DNA of 46,822 nt from Bacteroidales bacterium (GCA_016926235.1 JAFGOZ010000154.1:1-46822); one strand, 5' to 3'. Shown: positions 9,292 through 17,790, counted from the first letter of the stretch. Notes: generated by a model from the sequence alone, not told the origin. Translations and numbers: made by a program.

Positions 9292-9324
9292 AAACCTAAC
9301 AGGTTTAAGAAACCTGTTAGGTTT
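9292..9324. repeat. Perfect 15-bp inverted repeat between adaptor and TolC genes
   Basis: AAACCTAACAGGTTT (9292-9306), loop AAG, AAACCTGTTAGGTTT (9310-9324). The arms are perfectly complementary. It lies in the 66-bp gap between the adaptor stop (9338) and the TolC start (9271), within what looks like one operon. There is no following T-run on the minus strand, so it is a poor intrinsic terminator. It may act as an attenuator or mRNA-stabilising structure, or be a dispersed palindrome. From memory, CCTAACAGG-type palindromes are common between genes in Bacteroidota. Confidence 0.75.
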
Positions 9325-9337
9325 TCGTTCACTTCCT

Positions 9338-10588
9338 TTAGTCTTTTATTTTTATTTCATTATATCTTTCAATCTCATCTAAATCCGAAACCACAATTTC
9401 ATCACCTATATTAAGTCCATTGATTATTTCAACATAGTCAAAATTGTTGACCCCAAATTCCAGCTCTTTCCTAACAAGTTTGTTCCCCTCAACTATAAAT
9501 ACCATTTGCTTCGTCCCTCCTTTATAAAATGCCCCGTTTTTTATACAAATAGTATTTTCTCTAAAAGAAGTAATGACAAAGACATCCACTTTTAAATTCG
9601 GACGGAGTAATGGATGATTTTTTTCATCCAGCTTTATTTTAAACTGAATTATATTTCCTGTCACAGTTGGAGAAATGCTCACAATATTGCCCCTTATTTC
9701 TGTTTTTTCATTTATTCGTACAATCACGTTTCCTCCAATATGCAGTTTTTCTGCATGCATATCGGAAATGCTTCCGGTGACTTCATAGCTCTGAAGATTA
9801 GCTATTTTTACCAATTCATCTCCAACGTTCACATTTTTACCTATCTGGTCATTAATCCAGGTTATCACCCCTTCATTGCCGGCAGTAATAGTAGCTTGAT
9901 TAAGCCTGTCCTGCAACTCATCCACACTTTTTTGCTGTATACTTATTTCGTAGTTTAACCCCAGCACATCGGCTTTCATTGATTCCTCACTATTCTTTAT
10001 AGTTTGTTTTATTTGAACAAGTTCTAACCGTGATATTTTCAATTGTAACTCAGCTTTTTCAATTTTTTCTTTTGTTCCGCCGCCTATTTTATCAAGATAC
10101 TTTTCTTCTTCCAGTTCTGTCTCCATATTTTCGACTTGCAGCTTTTTAATTTCATATTGTGTTTTCAGATCAATCAGGTCCCTTTCCAATTTCAGCTTAA
10201 GCTGGTTCACATTATTTTTCTTAACATTCAGTTCATCTTTAAGCTTTTCCAGATTTGACTTTGTATTACTTTTATCAAGTGCCAATACCGAATCCCCGAC
10301 ATTCAATTTATCACCCACATTATGATATATTTTAACAATTTTTGATTGGACCGGGCTTGTCTTTATCTCTTCAAATTCCGGAAGAATTGTGCCTGAAGCT
10401 GTAACCGAGGCTTCAATATTTCCATTTACAGCAAGAACTGTTTGAAATTTATTTCTGTTTATTGATGGTTTAATTACTAATCTCAGTAATACTATGAAAA
10501 TTATGAATCCAATAAACCAGAAGGAAATTTTAAAAATCCTTTTATATTTCTTCTTTCTTTTTTCAGAATGTGAAATATCCCTGTCCAT
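9338..10588 (-). CDS. HlyD/MacA-type periplasmic adaptor (membrane fusion protein)
   Basis: Periplasmic adaptor of 416 aa linking inner-membrane permease and TolC. It has a basic N-terminus, one TM (about 18-42), a first half-lipoyl domain (VTASGTILPEFEEIKTSPVQ), a long coiled-coil hairpin (about 100-225, rich in K, E, L and Q), the second half-lipoyl (ATITAGNEGVITWINDQIG) and beta-barrel and membrane-proximal domains to the end. It is the first gene of the efflux operon. A sigma-54 promoter lies so close that the leader would be only about 13-15 nt. The start is ATG at 10588. Confidence 0.93.
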   Translation of the reverse strand: MDRDISHSEKRKKKYKRIFKISFWFIGFIIFIVLLRLVIKPSINRNKFQTVLAVNGNIEASVTASGTILPEFEEIKTSPVQSKIVKIYHNVGDKLNVGDSVLALDKSNTKSNLEKLKDELNVKKNNVNQLKLKLERDLIDLKTQYEIKKLQVENMETELEEEKYLDKIGGGTKEKIEKAELQLKISRLELVQIKQTIKNSEESMKADVLGLNYEISIQQKSVDELQDRLNQATITAGNEGVITWINDQIGKNVNVGDELVKIANLQSYEVTGSISDMHAEKLHIGGNVIVRINEKTEIRGNIVSISPTVTGNIIQFKIKLDEKNHPLLRPNLKVDVFVITSFRENTICIKNGAFYKGGTKQMVFIVEGNKLVRKELEFGVNNFDYVEIINGLNIGDEIVVSDLDEIERYNEIKIKD

Positions 10589-10600
10589 TAATTCATTTTT

Positions 10601-10627
10601 GCATCTTTAATTGCAAACCATGTGCCA
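10601..10627 (-). promoter_or_regulatory. Sigma-54 (-24/-12) promoter of the efflux operon
   Basis: On the minus strand the sequence reads TGGCACATGGTTTGC. The -24 box TGGCAC is at 10622-10627 and the -12 box TTGC at 10613-10616, with exact consensus spacing (TGGCACG-N4-TTGC; only the seventh base differs). Transcription should start near 10601-10602, just before the adaptor ATG at 10588. The downstream NtrC-family regulator makes a functional sigma-54 promoter likely. Confidence 0.8.
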
Positions 10628-10682
10628 ATGATTATAAAAACCCGAATTTGTGATGGTTATAAAATTATAAGTCTGAAAAAGT

Positions 10683-10750
10683 TGTCCAATATTGGACACA
10701 ATGTTCATTTTCATACTTTTACATTCAATACATTGTCCGAATGACACAAT
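10683..10750. promoter_or_regulatory. Candidate upstream activator sites for the efflux operon
   Basis: A perfect 16-bp palindrome TGTCCAATATTGGACA occupies 10683-10698, about 56 bp upstream of the -24 box. A weaker related site, ATTGTCC...GACACAAT, spans 10732-10750. The TGTCC motifs of the two sites start 52 bp apart (10683 and 10735), close to five helical turns. This is the expected place and form for enhancer sites of an NtrC-type activator. Binding by the regulator at 241-1617 is inference. Confidence 0.6.
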
Positions 10751-10823
10751 AAAAGTTCCTTCTTATAACTTCTAGAAATTTGTTAATAAGTAAAGTATGG
10801 TCGTTAATTTTTAAGTTTTTTTA

Positions 10824-10854
10824 ATTGGTATTTCCCATCTACCTTTTATATTTT
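10824..10854 (+). promoter_or_regulatory. Candidate Bacteroidota sigma-70 promoter for the glycosyltransferase gene
   Basis: ATTG (10824-10827), 19 bp, then TATATTTT (10847-10854), against the Bacteroidota consensus TTTG-N19-TAnnTTTG. Start of transcription would be near 10860, about 30 nt before the ATG at 10890. One mismatch in each box, so moderate support only. Confidence 0.4.
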
Positions 10855-10889
10855 TACTTAGATATTAAGCAACTATAAAACCTAATAGT

Positions 10890-12173
10890 ATGAGAATAGG
10901 CATAATAATAGGCAGGATAGGTGGCGTGGACGGCGTTGCCCTTGAAACAGAAAAATGGATAGAAGTATTAAAACGTATGGGTCACGAAGTATACATTATT
11001 TCAGGCCAGTACCAGATGCGGCGCATAAATCCCCAATATGAAACCCTCGTACCTGAAATGTCCTTTTTTAGCCCGGAAAGCTTCTGGAGCCAAAAAAAAG
11101 CGTTTTTCCATCCCGAAACAAACCCGAAAGAATTGATCGATCACATACAACTTTACTCCAAAATCATTTATAAAAAACTCCTCAAATGGATAAAGCATAA
11201 TAAAATTGACCTTCTGATTTCAGAAAATGCTTCTGCCCTGCCTTCCCATCTGGAAATGGGCCTTGCCATAAAAAATGTAGTTAAAAAAACCGGGCTCCCC
11301 ACCATATCTCACGATCACGATTTCGCATGGGAACGAGGAGACAGGTATAAATCACCACATGAAGACATTAATAAATATGTTGAAACTGTTTTCCCCCTTC
11401 GGCTTCCGAATGTAATAAATGCAGTAATTAATATGCACGGACAAAAAACACTGCTTGAAAGATTTGGACGTAATTCAGTAGTAGTACCCAACGTAATGGA
11501 TTTTGATATCCCATTCGGCATCCCGGATGAAAGAAATGCTACAATAAAAAAAGCTTTGGGATACAACGAAAAATCTATATTATTATTCCAAATCACCCGC
11601 ATTGTTACCCGTAAAAGAATTGATACAGCCATTGAAGTCCTTAATAAATTAAATGATAAAAACCTTAAATTAGTCATCACTGGTAATTACGCCGACGATG
11701 AAGGCAGTAAAAACTATAATGAACTGGTAAACCTCATCCATGAATATAAACTGGGCAAGCAGGTATCCTTTGCATACCATATGTTTCATAATAAAGGCCT
11801 GGCAAGTAGTTCGGGCGATCGTGCCTATTCACTTTCAGATGCATATGCCCAGGCCCGGGCTTGTACTTATTTTAGTGACTATGAAGGCTTTGGTAATGCT
11901 TTTGTTGAAGCAATACTTGCAAAACGCCCGATATTTGTAAATAATTACAAACCTGTATACTGGCCTGACATTGGAAGCAAAGGTTTTAAAACCGTAATGA
12001 TCGAAGACAATGTTGTTACAGACCAGGCAATCAAGGATATGCAAAAAATAATTTATAACGAAAAACTCTGCAAAGAAATAGGTGAATTCAATTACGAATT
12101 AGGTAAGAAACACTTTTCTTACGATGTTCTTGAGGAAAAATTAAATGAGCTAATAGATCTGGTTACAAAATAA
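10890..12173 (+). CDS. Glycosyltransferase family 4 (GT-B fold)
   Basis: Retaining GT-B glycosyltransferase of 427 aa, cytoplasmic, with no TM or signal peptide. The N-terminus MRIGIIIGRIGGVDGVALETEKW is the glycine-rich acceptor-side loop. The donor-side domain begins near QITRIVTRKRID, and the E-x7-E motif is EGFGNAFVE. It is clearly related to the N-terminal part of the 1388-aa protein at 32852 (shared SHDHDFAW/NSHDYYWE and TRIVTRKR/TRIISRKR segments). It stands alone, divergent from the efflux operon. Relatives with this N-terminal GGVDGVALE pattern may make small glycosides such as glycosylglycerate derivatives, but acceptor and donor are not determinable here. Confidence 0.85.
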   Translation: MRIGIIIGRIGGVDGVALETEKWIEVLKRMGHEVYIISGQYQMRRINPQYETLVPEMSFFSPESFWSQKKAFFHPETNPKELIDHIQLYSKIIYKKLLKWIKHNKIDLLISENASALPSHLEMGLAIKNVVKKTGLPTISHDHDFAWERGDRYKSPHEDINKYVETVFPLRLPNVINAVINMHGQKTLLERFGRNSVVVPNVMDFDIPFGIPDERNATIKKALGYNEKSILLFQITRIVTRKRIDTAIEVLNKLNDKNLKLVITGNYADDEGSKNYNELVNLIHEYKLGKQVSFAYHMFHNKGLASSSGDRAYSLSDAYAQARACTYFSDYEGFGNAFVEAILAKRPIFVNNYKPVYWPDIGSKGFKTVMIEDNVVTDQAIKDMQKIIYNEKLCKEIGEFNYELGKKHFSYDVLEEKLNELIDLVTK

Positions 12174-12180
12174 TTTTATA

Positions 12181-12462
12181 CTAACCCATCCATTCACCCA
12201 CTCCGTTCCAGCGCATATCCAGGGCTGAACGGCACCCTTTACCAAATTTTTGCATACATTGGTTTTCAACCAATGCATATACTTCCCTCATTAAACGCAG
12301 TCCGCCCGCATCATATAGCTTTTGTCCCAAAGGCTTCACAACCTGCGTTTCCCTGCGTTTAAATTCATTTTCTTTGCCATAGTATTGTTGTACATTATTA
12401 AAGTACCATTGACACTCAGCTACCAAAGATGATACAATTTGTTGTTTTTCTGATTCATTCAT
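12181..12462 (-). CDS. Conserved small protein of unknown function, 93 aa
   Basis: Not recognised. It is a soluble, mostly helical 93-residue protein with several aromatic residues (CQWYFNNVQQYYG) and two cysteines in the second half (NQCMQKFGKGCRSAL). There is no signal peptide or TM. It starts 16 bp after the stop of the lipoprotein gene and converges with the glycosyltransferase gene, whose stop is 7 bp away. Clean codon usage and tight operon spacing support a real gene. Its role with the envelope proteins upstream is unknown. Confidence 0.65.
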   Translation of the reverse strand: MNESEKQQIVSSLVAECQWYFNNVQQYYGKENEFKRRETQVVKPLGQKLYDAGGLRLMREVYALVENQCMQKFGKGCRSALDMRWNGVGEWMG

Positions 12463-12478
12463 AATTTCGATAATTAAT

Positions 12479-13564
12479 TTAAAACTGGTTTAAGTCGATT
12501 TCTATTAGATCTGCATTTGCCGGACTATACTCCCCCGGATTATCATTAAATCTTTCAACAAGACAATATAGTTTCCCATCTCCAAGGGTAATACTCCGAA
12601 TATAATCGTAGTCCAATGAAAAAACTTTTACTAATTCACCACTCCAATCCATGCAATATATAAAACATAGATTCTCATAACCTGTTGGAGCTGAGTAAAA
12701 GATGTGATTGTTAAATATTGCTATGGATTGCATAGTATTATAACTATGTTGGATATTACCCGTAATATTCCCTTCTGTATCATATATATTGACCTGACGG
12801 TTTTGATTATCGATTGAATATAATTTCCCATTATAATAACACAAACCTTCAGAAAAACTTTGATCTGTTTGAAAAGTTATCATCGTATTAAACGATTTAT
12901 CCAATTTCTGGAAAGCATATTTATTTAAGTCGGAATCAAATCTATAACACCAGAAATATTCGCCGTCGTAGGTCATTTCTGTTGTAAAGTCCTCAAAGGG
13001 TACTTCATTTTTAAAATTTCCGACCGTATCATAGATATAAAAACTATGAGCAGTTATATTATTTACCCAGATTTCGGGACGTACATATATTATTTTGTCA
13101 ATAAAAAATGATTCTTCCCTGAAAGTCAGCAAGCCTTTATATAAAAGAGATTTTACAGGAACTTTTGTCCCGGAGAAAGTACCTGATAAACTAATATTGG
13201 TATTGAATGTACCTGTTACTTCTTCCCCATTCTCAACATTACCGGTTACTGTAATATCTACAAAACTTATTTCCAAGTTGCAGCGGAACTTTTTGCCTGT
13301 CAATTCAGCAGAAAAATCCTTATTATAATTTTCATCATTAGGCAGATCGAACCGGATATAAACATTTCCATTAATTTTTGTATTATTTTGATCTACATAA
13401 CTACAGAACGTACCATTTTCTTCCCAGTCGCCCTGCCACGTTCCAATCCAAACTCCTTTAACATCTGCATCTGCGTCCTGTTTTTCATCTTTTTCGCAGG
13501 AAATTATTCCGAGAAAAATGACAAATATGATGGATAAGTATGAAGTTGTTTTCATGGTTTTCAA
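12479..13564 (-). CDS. Secreted lipoprotein with propeller-like C-terminal region
   Basis: Exported lipoprotein of 361 aa. A signal peptide ends in a lipobox (FLGIISC, Cys near residue 23), followed by an acidic linker EKDEKQDADAD that in Bacteroidota can resemble a surface-export signal. Residues about 35-125 form a beta-rich lipocalin-like domain (KGVWIGTWQGDW). Residues about 150-361 have repeated blades of the type YDGEYFWCYRFD, YNGKLYSID and GDGKLYCLVE, suggesting a beta-propeller. The gene begins 2 bp after the upstream beta-barrel stop, so they are translationally close. A second ATG three codons later is equally possible as start. Function unknown. Confidence 0.75.
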   Translation of the reverse strand: MKTMKTTSYLSIIFVIFLGIISCEKDEKQDADADVKGVWIGTWQGDWEENGTFCSYVDQNNTKINGNVYIRFDLPNDENYNKDFSAELTGKKFRCNLEISFVDITVTGNVENGEEVTGTFNTNISLSGTFSGTKVPVKSLLYKGLLTFREESFFIDKIIYVRPEIWVNNITAHSFYIYDTVGNFKNEVPFEDFTTEMTYDGEYFWCYRFDSDLNKYAFQKLDKSFNTMITFQTDQSFSEGLCYYNGKLYSIDNQNRQVNIYDTEGNITGNIQHSYNTMQSIAIFNNHIFYSAPTGYENLCFIYCMDWSGELVKVFSLDYDYIRSITLGDGKLYCLVERFNDNPGEYSPANADLIEIDLNQF

Positions 13565-13566
13565 AT

Positions 13567-14154
13567 TCAGAATGTATAAAATACTTTAAACAAGGCGCGT
13601 GGATAGACCATCATCCCATCGCTTGGGTTGTCATTGCTTGTCTTAAAAAATGAGAAATTGGGCTGAAATAACAGTGCAACTCCATAATTATCAACCTGAT
13701 ATGCAGGCCCAACAATTACTCCAAATTCAACTCCGGTTACTGATTTATCAAATTCAGGCGATTTAATTCTTCCCAGGTTAGTAAATCCTCCCAATTGCAT
13801 ATGTATGGGGTAATCCGGAAATTTTCCCAGCCATTGACCCCCTATCACATATTTTTTTGCATAAGACTCATCGGTGTAGTAGGATTCAAAATTAACCTTC
13901 TCGTATCCAATCTGACCACCCACAGAAAATGATTTGGAATAATTATATTCATAACCCAAATAATAAAACATGTTGGGTTCGTGGTTAGCCCATATCTCAA
14001 CATCCGGATCATCATAATCAATATAAATACCCCATTCTTGTTTGAAACCGTAGCCGGCAGAAACAGATACCGTATGATTTTCTTTTTGTGATAATAACTG
14101 AAAACAGCAAAATGTTGCCAGTAATAATAAAAATGCTTGTTTCATATTTTGCAA
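13567..14154 (-). CDS. Outer-membrane beta-barrel family protein
   Basis: 195-aa protein with an N-terminal signal peptide (about residues 4-22, ending LLSQ), then alternating amphipathic strands rich in Gly, Tyr and Phe and a terminal aromatic FKVFYTF, as in small OmpX/OmpA-like barrels. Probably an outer-membrane protein. First gene of a three-gene minus-strand cluster with the lipoprotein and 93-aa genes. The 144-bp gap to the divergent lipoprotein gene at 14299 must hold promoters in both directions. The start could be at residue 1 or at residue 4 (MKQAFLLLL). Confidence 0.75.
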   Translation of the reverse strand: MQNMKQAFLLLLATFCCFQLLSQKENHTVSVSAGYGFKQEWGIYIDYDDPDVEIWANHEPNMFYYLGYEYNYSKSFSVGGQIGYEKVNFESYYTDESYAKKYVIGGQWLGKFPDYPIHMQLGGFTNLGRIKSPEFDKSVTGVEFGVIVGPAYQVDNYGVALLFQPNFSFFKTSNDNPSDGMMVYPRALFKVFYTF

Positions 14155-14227
14155 GTTTTGTTTGTTTTAAATGAAATGACGATTCATCCAATTTCGTTAC
14201 ACAAGAAATCATTTCTTAAAAGAATTA

Positions 14228-14258
14228 TTTGCATTTCGTAAAATCTTAAGTATATTTA
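14228..14258 (+). promoter_or_regulatory. Bacteroidota-type promoter for the 14299 lipoprotein gene
   Basis: TTTG at 14228-14231, a 19-bp spacer, then TATATTTA at 14251-14258, matching TTTG-N19-TAnnTTTG except for the last base. Predicted transcription start is near 14264, giving a leader of about 35 nt. Confidence 0.6.
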
Positions 14259-14298
14259 GCCTGTTAAATTTTATCTAACTAAAAAAACCCTTATTATT

Positions 14299-14766
14299 AT
14301 GAAAAAAGTATTGTTATCATTTATTGTAATTGCTACTTTGTTAGCAGGTTGTACACAACGTATCGTTGATTTTACTGTTATCTCAACAAAAAACGTTGAC
14401 ATGTCGAAAGCAAGCACTTTTACAAGAGGTAAAAGCCGTGTTGAAGGTAAAGATGTTGCGTATATTATTCTCTTTATCCCCACTGGTATACCTAATGTAA
14501 AAGAAGCTATTGACAAAGCGCTTGAATCAGTTCCTGGTTCAGTAGCATTAGTTGATGGTGTATTATCATCAAAAATGGCATATTTTATACTTGGTGGTAT
14601 GACAGGTTATGTTGTTGAAGGTACTCCTCTGATTGATCCTTCTCTAGCAGATGTATCCCAGATGGAATCAAATTATATGGTATGTACTATGAATGTGGAA
14701 GGAAACGTTGAATCATTCAAGTATGTTACTGAAGAAGAATATAATGCATTAAGTATAAGAAAATAA
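14299..14766 (+). CDS. Conserved lipoprotein, 155 aa
   Basis: The signal peptide ends in a clear lipobox, LLAGC (Cys near residue 18). The mature part contains IVDFTVISTKNVDMSKASTF and the segment IPTGIPNVKEAIDKALESVPG, followed by a hydrophobic, glycine-rich stretch (VALVDGVLSSKMAYFILGG). The family looks conserved but no function is assigned here. Monocistronic: its own promoter lies upstream and a hairpin terminator immediately follows. Probably membrane-anchored in the periplasm. Confidence 0.75.
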   Translation: MKKVLLSFIVIATLLAGCTQRIVDFTVISTKNVDMSKASTFTRGKSRVEGKDVAYIILFIPTGIPNVKEAIDKALESVPGSVALVDGVLSSKMAYFILGGMTGYVVEGTPLIDPSLADVSQMESNYMVCTMNVEGNVESFKYVTEEEYNALSIRK

Positions 14767-14780
14767 GAATATTTCTATTA

Positions 14781-14814
14781 AAAACTCTCATTCACATGCA
14801 TGAATGAGAGTTTT
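14781..14814 (+). terminator. Intrinsic terminator after the 155-aa lipoprotein gene
   Basis: 14-bp arms AAAACTCTCATTCA (14781-14794) and TGAATGAGAGTTTT (14801-14814) with a 6-base loop, ending in a run of five T. An ATG within the right arm (14800) is therefore unlikely to start the next gene. Confidence 0.8.
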
Positions 14815-14826
14815 TCATTTACCACG

Positions 14827-15543
14827 ATGAAAAGATTAATTTTGATTTACTTTCTTTCTTTTGTGATTTCAGGCCTGATATATTCGCAATCATTTATGTT
14901 TAATGGAAAAGAAATACAATTAGAAAAAACCTATAAAGTAAGGATTTCAAATGGGACAGAAATCATAGGCAGGGTAGTTGGTTATAATGAAAATCGTGGT
15001 ATCACAGTACAATTCTCGAATTACAATTCATATACCTATACCATTGAACAGGTTATAAGTATTGAAGAAGTTGTACAATCACCTTTTTACGGAGGTGTTG
15101 GTCTGGGTGTACCCTATGGTTATCTGGGAATACAGTTAGGAATTAGCCCCGTAGAACACATTGAAATAACTGCCGGGGCAGGATCTTCATTTTTTGGAAG
15201 CTTTGCCTGGAATGTTGGATTACAAGGGCATTTTTTACCTCCCGGTGAAGAATTTCGTCCTTTTATTTCAGCATATTATGGTACAAACCGGTTTTTGAAT
15301 GTATTTGATTCCTATTTAGAATTGTATCATAAAAAATCGTACCTTGGATTTTCACCCGGAGCAGGTTTAGCGTGGAGTGTTGATAGTAAAAGAAAACATA
15401 TAGTCGTTTGTGAAGCTTTGTATCTTATTAATGAACAATTTTACAAGGATGAAGATGATGTAGAAGAAGATTATGGTGACGAGTATTCAACAATAGATCA
15501 TTTTCCATTTCAGATTGCGGTAGGATACCGTTATAATTTTTAA
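14827..15543 (+). CDS. Exported outer-membrane-like protein, 238 aa
   Basis: The start is placed at 14827 (MKRLILIYFLSF), which gives a clean signal peptide ending GLIYSQ; an ATG at 14800 lies inside the terminator hairpin and would put nine polar residues ahead. After the signal there is a short SH3/Sm-like beta segment (KVRISNGTEIIGRVVGYNEN), then glycine- and aromatic-rich strands (YGGVGLGVPYGYLGIQLG) and a C-terminal VGYRYNF typical of a beta-barrel protein. A strongly acidic loop, DEDDVEEDYGDEYS, precedes the last strand and may bind cations. Function unknown. Confidence 0.7.
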   Translation: MKRLILIYFLSFVISGLIYSQSFMFNGKEIQLEKTYKVRISNGTEIIGRVVGYNENRGITVQFSNYNSYTYTIEQVISIEEVVQSPFYGGVGLGVPYGYLGIQLGISPVEHIEITAGAGSSFFGSFAWNVGLQGHFLPPGEEFRPFISAYYGTNRFLNVFDSYLELYHKKSYLGFSPGAGLAWSVDSKRKHIVVCEALYLINEQFYKDEDDVEEDYGDEYSTIDHFPFQIAVGYRYNF

Positions 15544-15547
15544 TTGA

Positions 15548-16135
15548 CTATTCAGAAACTGTATCTGTAAATTCCACATAATATCCTAAATCTGATAAAA
15601 AACTTCTGATATATTCTTTTCCCAGTTTTGTAGTCTCATCTAAAATTCCATTCTGTATCGATTTTTGCGTAACATCCCTCCTGCTTTCTTTAATCCCCTT
15701 TTTTAGTTCTTCAAATACCCTGTCATATAAGCCTGAACCTGCACTAATACCAAATTTTTTCTCAAGATCATAGTTTATTGCCTTATCAATATCAAAAATT
15801 GCACTATCTATGCTCGCAGGAGGAAGTATTACCCGAATGGTACTATCGGATAATTCAAATTTCGTTTTCTCCATGTTGATATAACCATATACCCGCGCCG
15901 GAACAATAAGCATCAGGGCAATTTTGTCGTTCTTCTTTTCAATCGGTATAATCTCTTCAAAATGGTAGGTAACAAGGTGAAGCCTTTCCAGGTATTGTAT
16001 TTGTTCAAACTTTGAAAATACAGGATTTCTTTCACTTTTTGATTTGTGAATATATTTCGACACAAATAATCCAATGGTGATTCCAACCGCCATTAAAATG
16101 ATTATCAGTAAACTGTTTATTTTTGATTTCATCAT
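15548..16135 (-). CDS. DUF4230 domain membrane-anchored protein
   Basis: 195-aa protein with one N-terminal TM (about residues 8-25), a short basic linker and a soluble domain resembling DUF4230: a beta-rich part with ALMLIVPARVYGYINMEK and LSDSTIRVILPPASI, then helices to the C-terminus. The function of the family is unknown to me. It is transcribed alone, converging with the 238-aa gene 4 bp away. The 140-bp gap upstream should hold its promoter, but no good consensus was found. Confidence 0.75.
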   Translation of the reverse strand: MMKSKINSLLIIILMAVGITIGLFVSKYIHKSKSERNPVFSKFEQIQYLERLHLVTYHFEEIIPIEKKNDKIALMLIVPARVYGYINMEKTKFELSDSTIRVILPPASIDSAIFDIDKAINYDLEKKFGISAGSGLYDRVFEELKKGIKESRRDVTQKSIQNGILDETTKLGKEYIRSFLSDLGYYVEFTDTVSE

Positions 16136-16275
16136 AATAAAATTTATTTAAAATGGTATGATGGAACACTCATGTTATTGATTTTATTACTGTTATGTTT
16201 AGCTGTGCTAAATTCGTAAATTTGGTTGTATTTTACAAAACATGGGTGTTTCATAATTTTTGAATTAAATAATGT

Positions 16276-16869
16276 TTATATCCCTCCATTATCTTCAATT
16301 TCTTTAATAGCCTTGAAATGAGCAGTAGCAATTTTCTCAATCCATGTGTCATCTAACATTTTAATGCATTCATCTTTATTTGTATAGAAGCCGTTTTCAG
16401 AGAGTACTGCCGGCATATCAGTATATTTTAGCACATAAAAATTGGCTGTTTTTATCCCCCTGTCATTCCATCCCACTTCTTCGATCAAATGTTCCTGAAA
16501 AATGCGTGCCATTCTTCTCCCTTTCAGGCTGGAAGTGTAGTAATATGTTTCAATGCCATTTGGCGATGTCCAAGATGACCCGGATCCATAGGCATTTCCA
16601 TGTATAGAAACATACATTTTAGGTTTAGCGGAAGTTAAATCATTTGCTCTTTTTACCCGTTCTTCTAGAGATATATCCCCTTCTGTTTCAGGGACCAAAT
16701 TATGATTGTCAATACTTGCAACATTAAGTTTTTCAATTAGCTTTGCCACAATTTTTCGGTTATATTCATATTCAAGCAGTTGCCTGCCATCATCCAGTTT
16801 AGGCGACCGTTTACCAGCAGTTGCTTTACCGTGTCCATTGTCTAATATCCATAAATAAGTGCTTGCCAT
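16276..16869 (-). CDS. N-acetylmuramoyl-L-alanine amidase (Amidase_3) without signal peptide
   Basis: Zinc amidase that cuts the MurNAc-L-Ala bond of peptidoglycan. From the start at 16869 (MASTYLWILDNGHG) the ligands are H13, E33 or E35 and H90, with catalytic E158 in VLSENGFYTN; 197 aa in all, a bare catalytic domain. The 25 residues upstream that an earlier start would add lie inside the preceding gene and are not family-like. No signal peptide is present, unlike cell-division amidases, so export would need a holin-like route or lysis. The ATG is 1 bp from the stop of the upstream membrane-protein gene, implying coupled translation. Confidence 0.88.
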   Translation of the reverse strand: MASTYLWILDNGHGKATAGKRSPKLDDGRQLLEYEYNRKIVAKLIEKLNVASIDNHNLVPETEGDISLEERVKRANDLTSAKPKMYVSIHGNAYGSGSSWTSPNGIETYYYTSSLKGRRMARIFQEHLIEEVGWNDRGIKTANFYVLKYTDMPAVLSENGFYTNKDECIKMLDDTWIEKIATAHFKAIKEIEDNGGI

Positions 16870-16870
16870 A

Positions 16871-17692
16871 TTATTCGTTTTTAGTGTGTTGCATCTCTTT
16901 TTTATAATAGGGACATTCTTTTTCCCGTCCGCTCTCAATTTCACATAAATGCCAAATATCCGAGGTTATCAGTCCTTTCTCCATGTGGCTTTTAATGAAT
17001 CTGCAGCGTTTTGAACGTATGTCAGCTATCATTTTCGTAATAAGTCTCTTCCCATTTATATCGGAATGATATTTTTCTCCAAATAATTTTTGATGTAAAG
17101 CTTCCAATTCATCAAAGAGATTATGAAGTGTGACTTCAACCCTATCAAGATAATTTTCATAGTAACAGGTAGTTTGATAATCTTCTTTAATATAATTAAG
17201 TTGCTTCCGTTGGAGCAAATATCTATTGATCAGCTGATTTATTCCATAACCAATTGCAGCAAAAAGCAATGCAAAAAACAATTTATCCGAAGTATCCACA
17301 TTTGTTAATGTTCCTTCGGCAAAAACAAGACCTCCTGTACCGGCAATAGTTATAGCAGGCAGGTTTTTTACGAAATCTTTGATCTTGCTGACAAGGTCGA
17401 ACTTTTGATTAATAGATTCCAAATAAACGTTTCTAAGTATTTTATTATCAGCATAATTAAGTTCTCTCCCTTTTCTAAGGGTATTAATATTTTTAAGGGT
17501 CACGGCCATCATCGGTATTGCCTTCAATATGTATTCATTTTCTTTTTCATCAGATTTTGATGACTCAATAATATTTGTCATGGAAGGTTTAACATATTCT
17601 TCGTACAAGTCAATACTCTCAGGGGCCGAAAATTTGATAGCAGTAACCCACGTCATTTGTACAGCGCTAAGTGGCGGTAATAGTTTTGTCAT
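16871..17692 (-). CDS. Membrane protein of unknown function coupled to the amidase
   Basis: 273-aa protein with a long soluble N-terminal part (about 1-108), two adjacent hydrophobic segments (about 110-128, LPAITIAGTGGLVFAEG, and 137-157, KLFFALLFAAIGYGINQLI), then a charged helical C-terminal domain with a cysteine pair (HLCEIESGREKEC). No family recognised. The amidase gene follows within 1 bp. Two TMs beside a signal-less amidase recall holin-endolysin pairs, but this protein is much larger than typical holins and no other phage-like gene is near. A cell-wall-related membrane partner is the safer statement. Confidence 0.65.
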   Translation of the reverse strand: MTKLLPPLSAVQMTWVTAIKFSAPESIDLYEEYVKPSMTNIIESSKSDEKENEYILKAIPMMAVTLKNINTLRKGRELNYADNKILRNVYLESINQKFDLVSKIKDFVKNLPAITIAGTGGLVFAEGTLTNVDTSDKLFFALLFAAIGYGINQLINRYLLQRKQLNYIKEDYQTTCYYENYLDRVEVTLHNLFDELEALHQKLFGEKYHSDINGKRLITKMIADIRSKRCRFIKSHMEKGLITSDIWHLCEIESGREKECPYYKKEMQHTKNE

Positions 17693-17790
17693 ATTTTAAA
17701 AAACTTAACTCCAATAAAAATATACATTTTCCTTTTAGTCACCAAAAAATAGTTGGTTCATAAAGTTATTTTTTCATTTGTCATATTCGT

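Noticed and set aside
14800..14826. Earlier start of the 238-aa exported protein
   Set aside because: The ATG lies in the terminator hairpin and the added residues would block a normal signal peptide.
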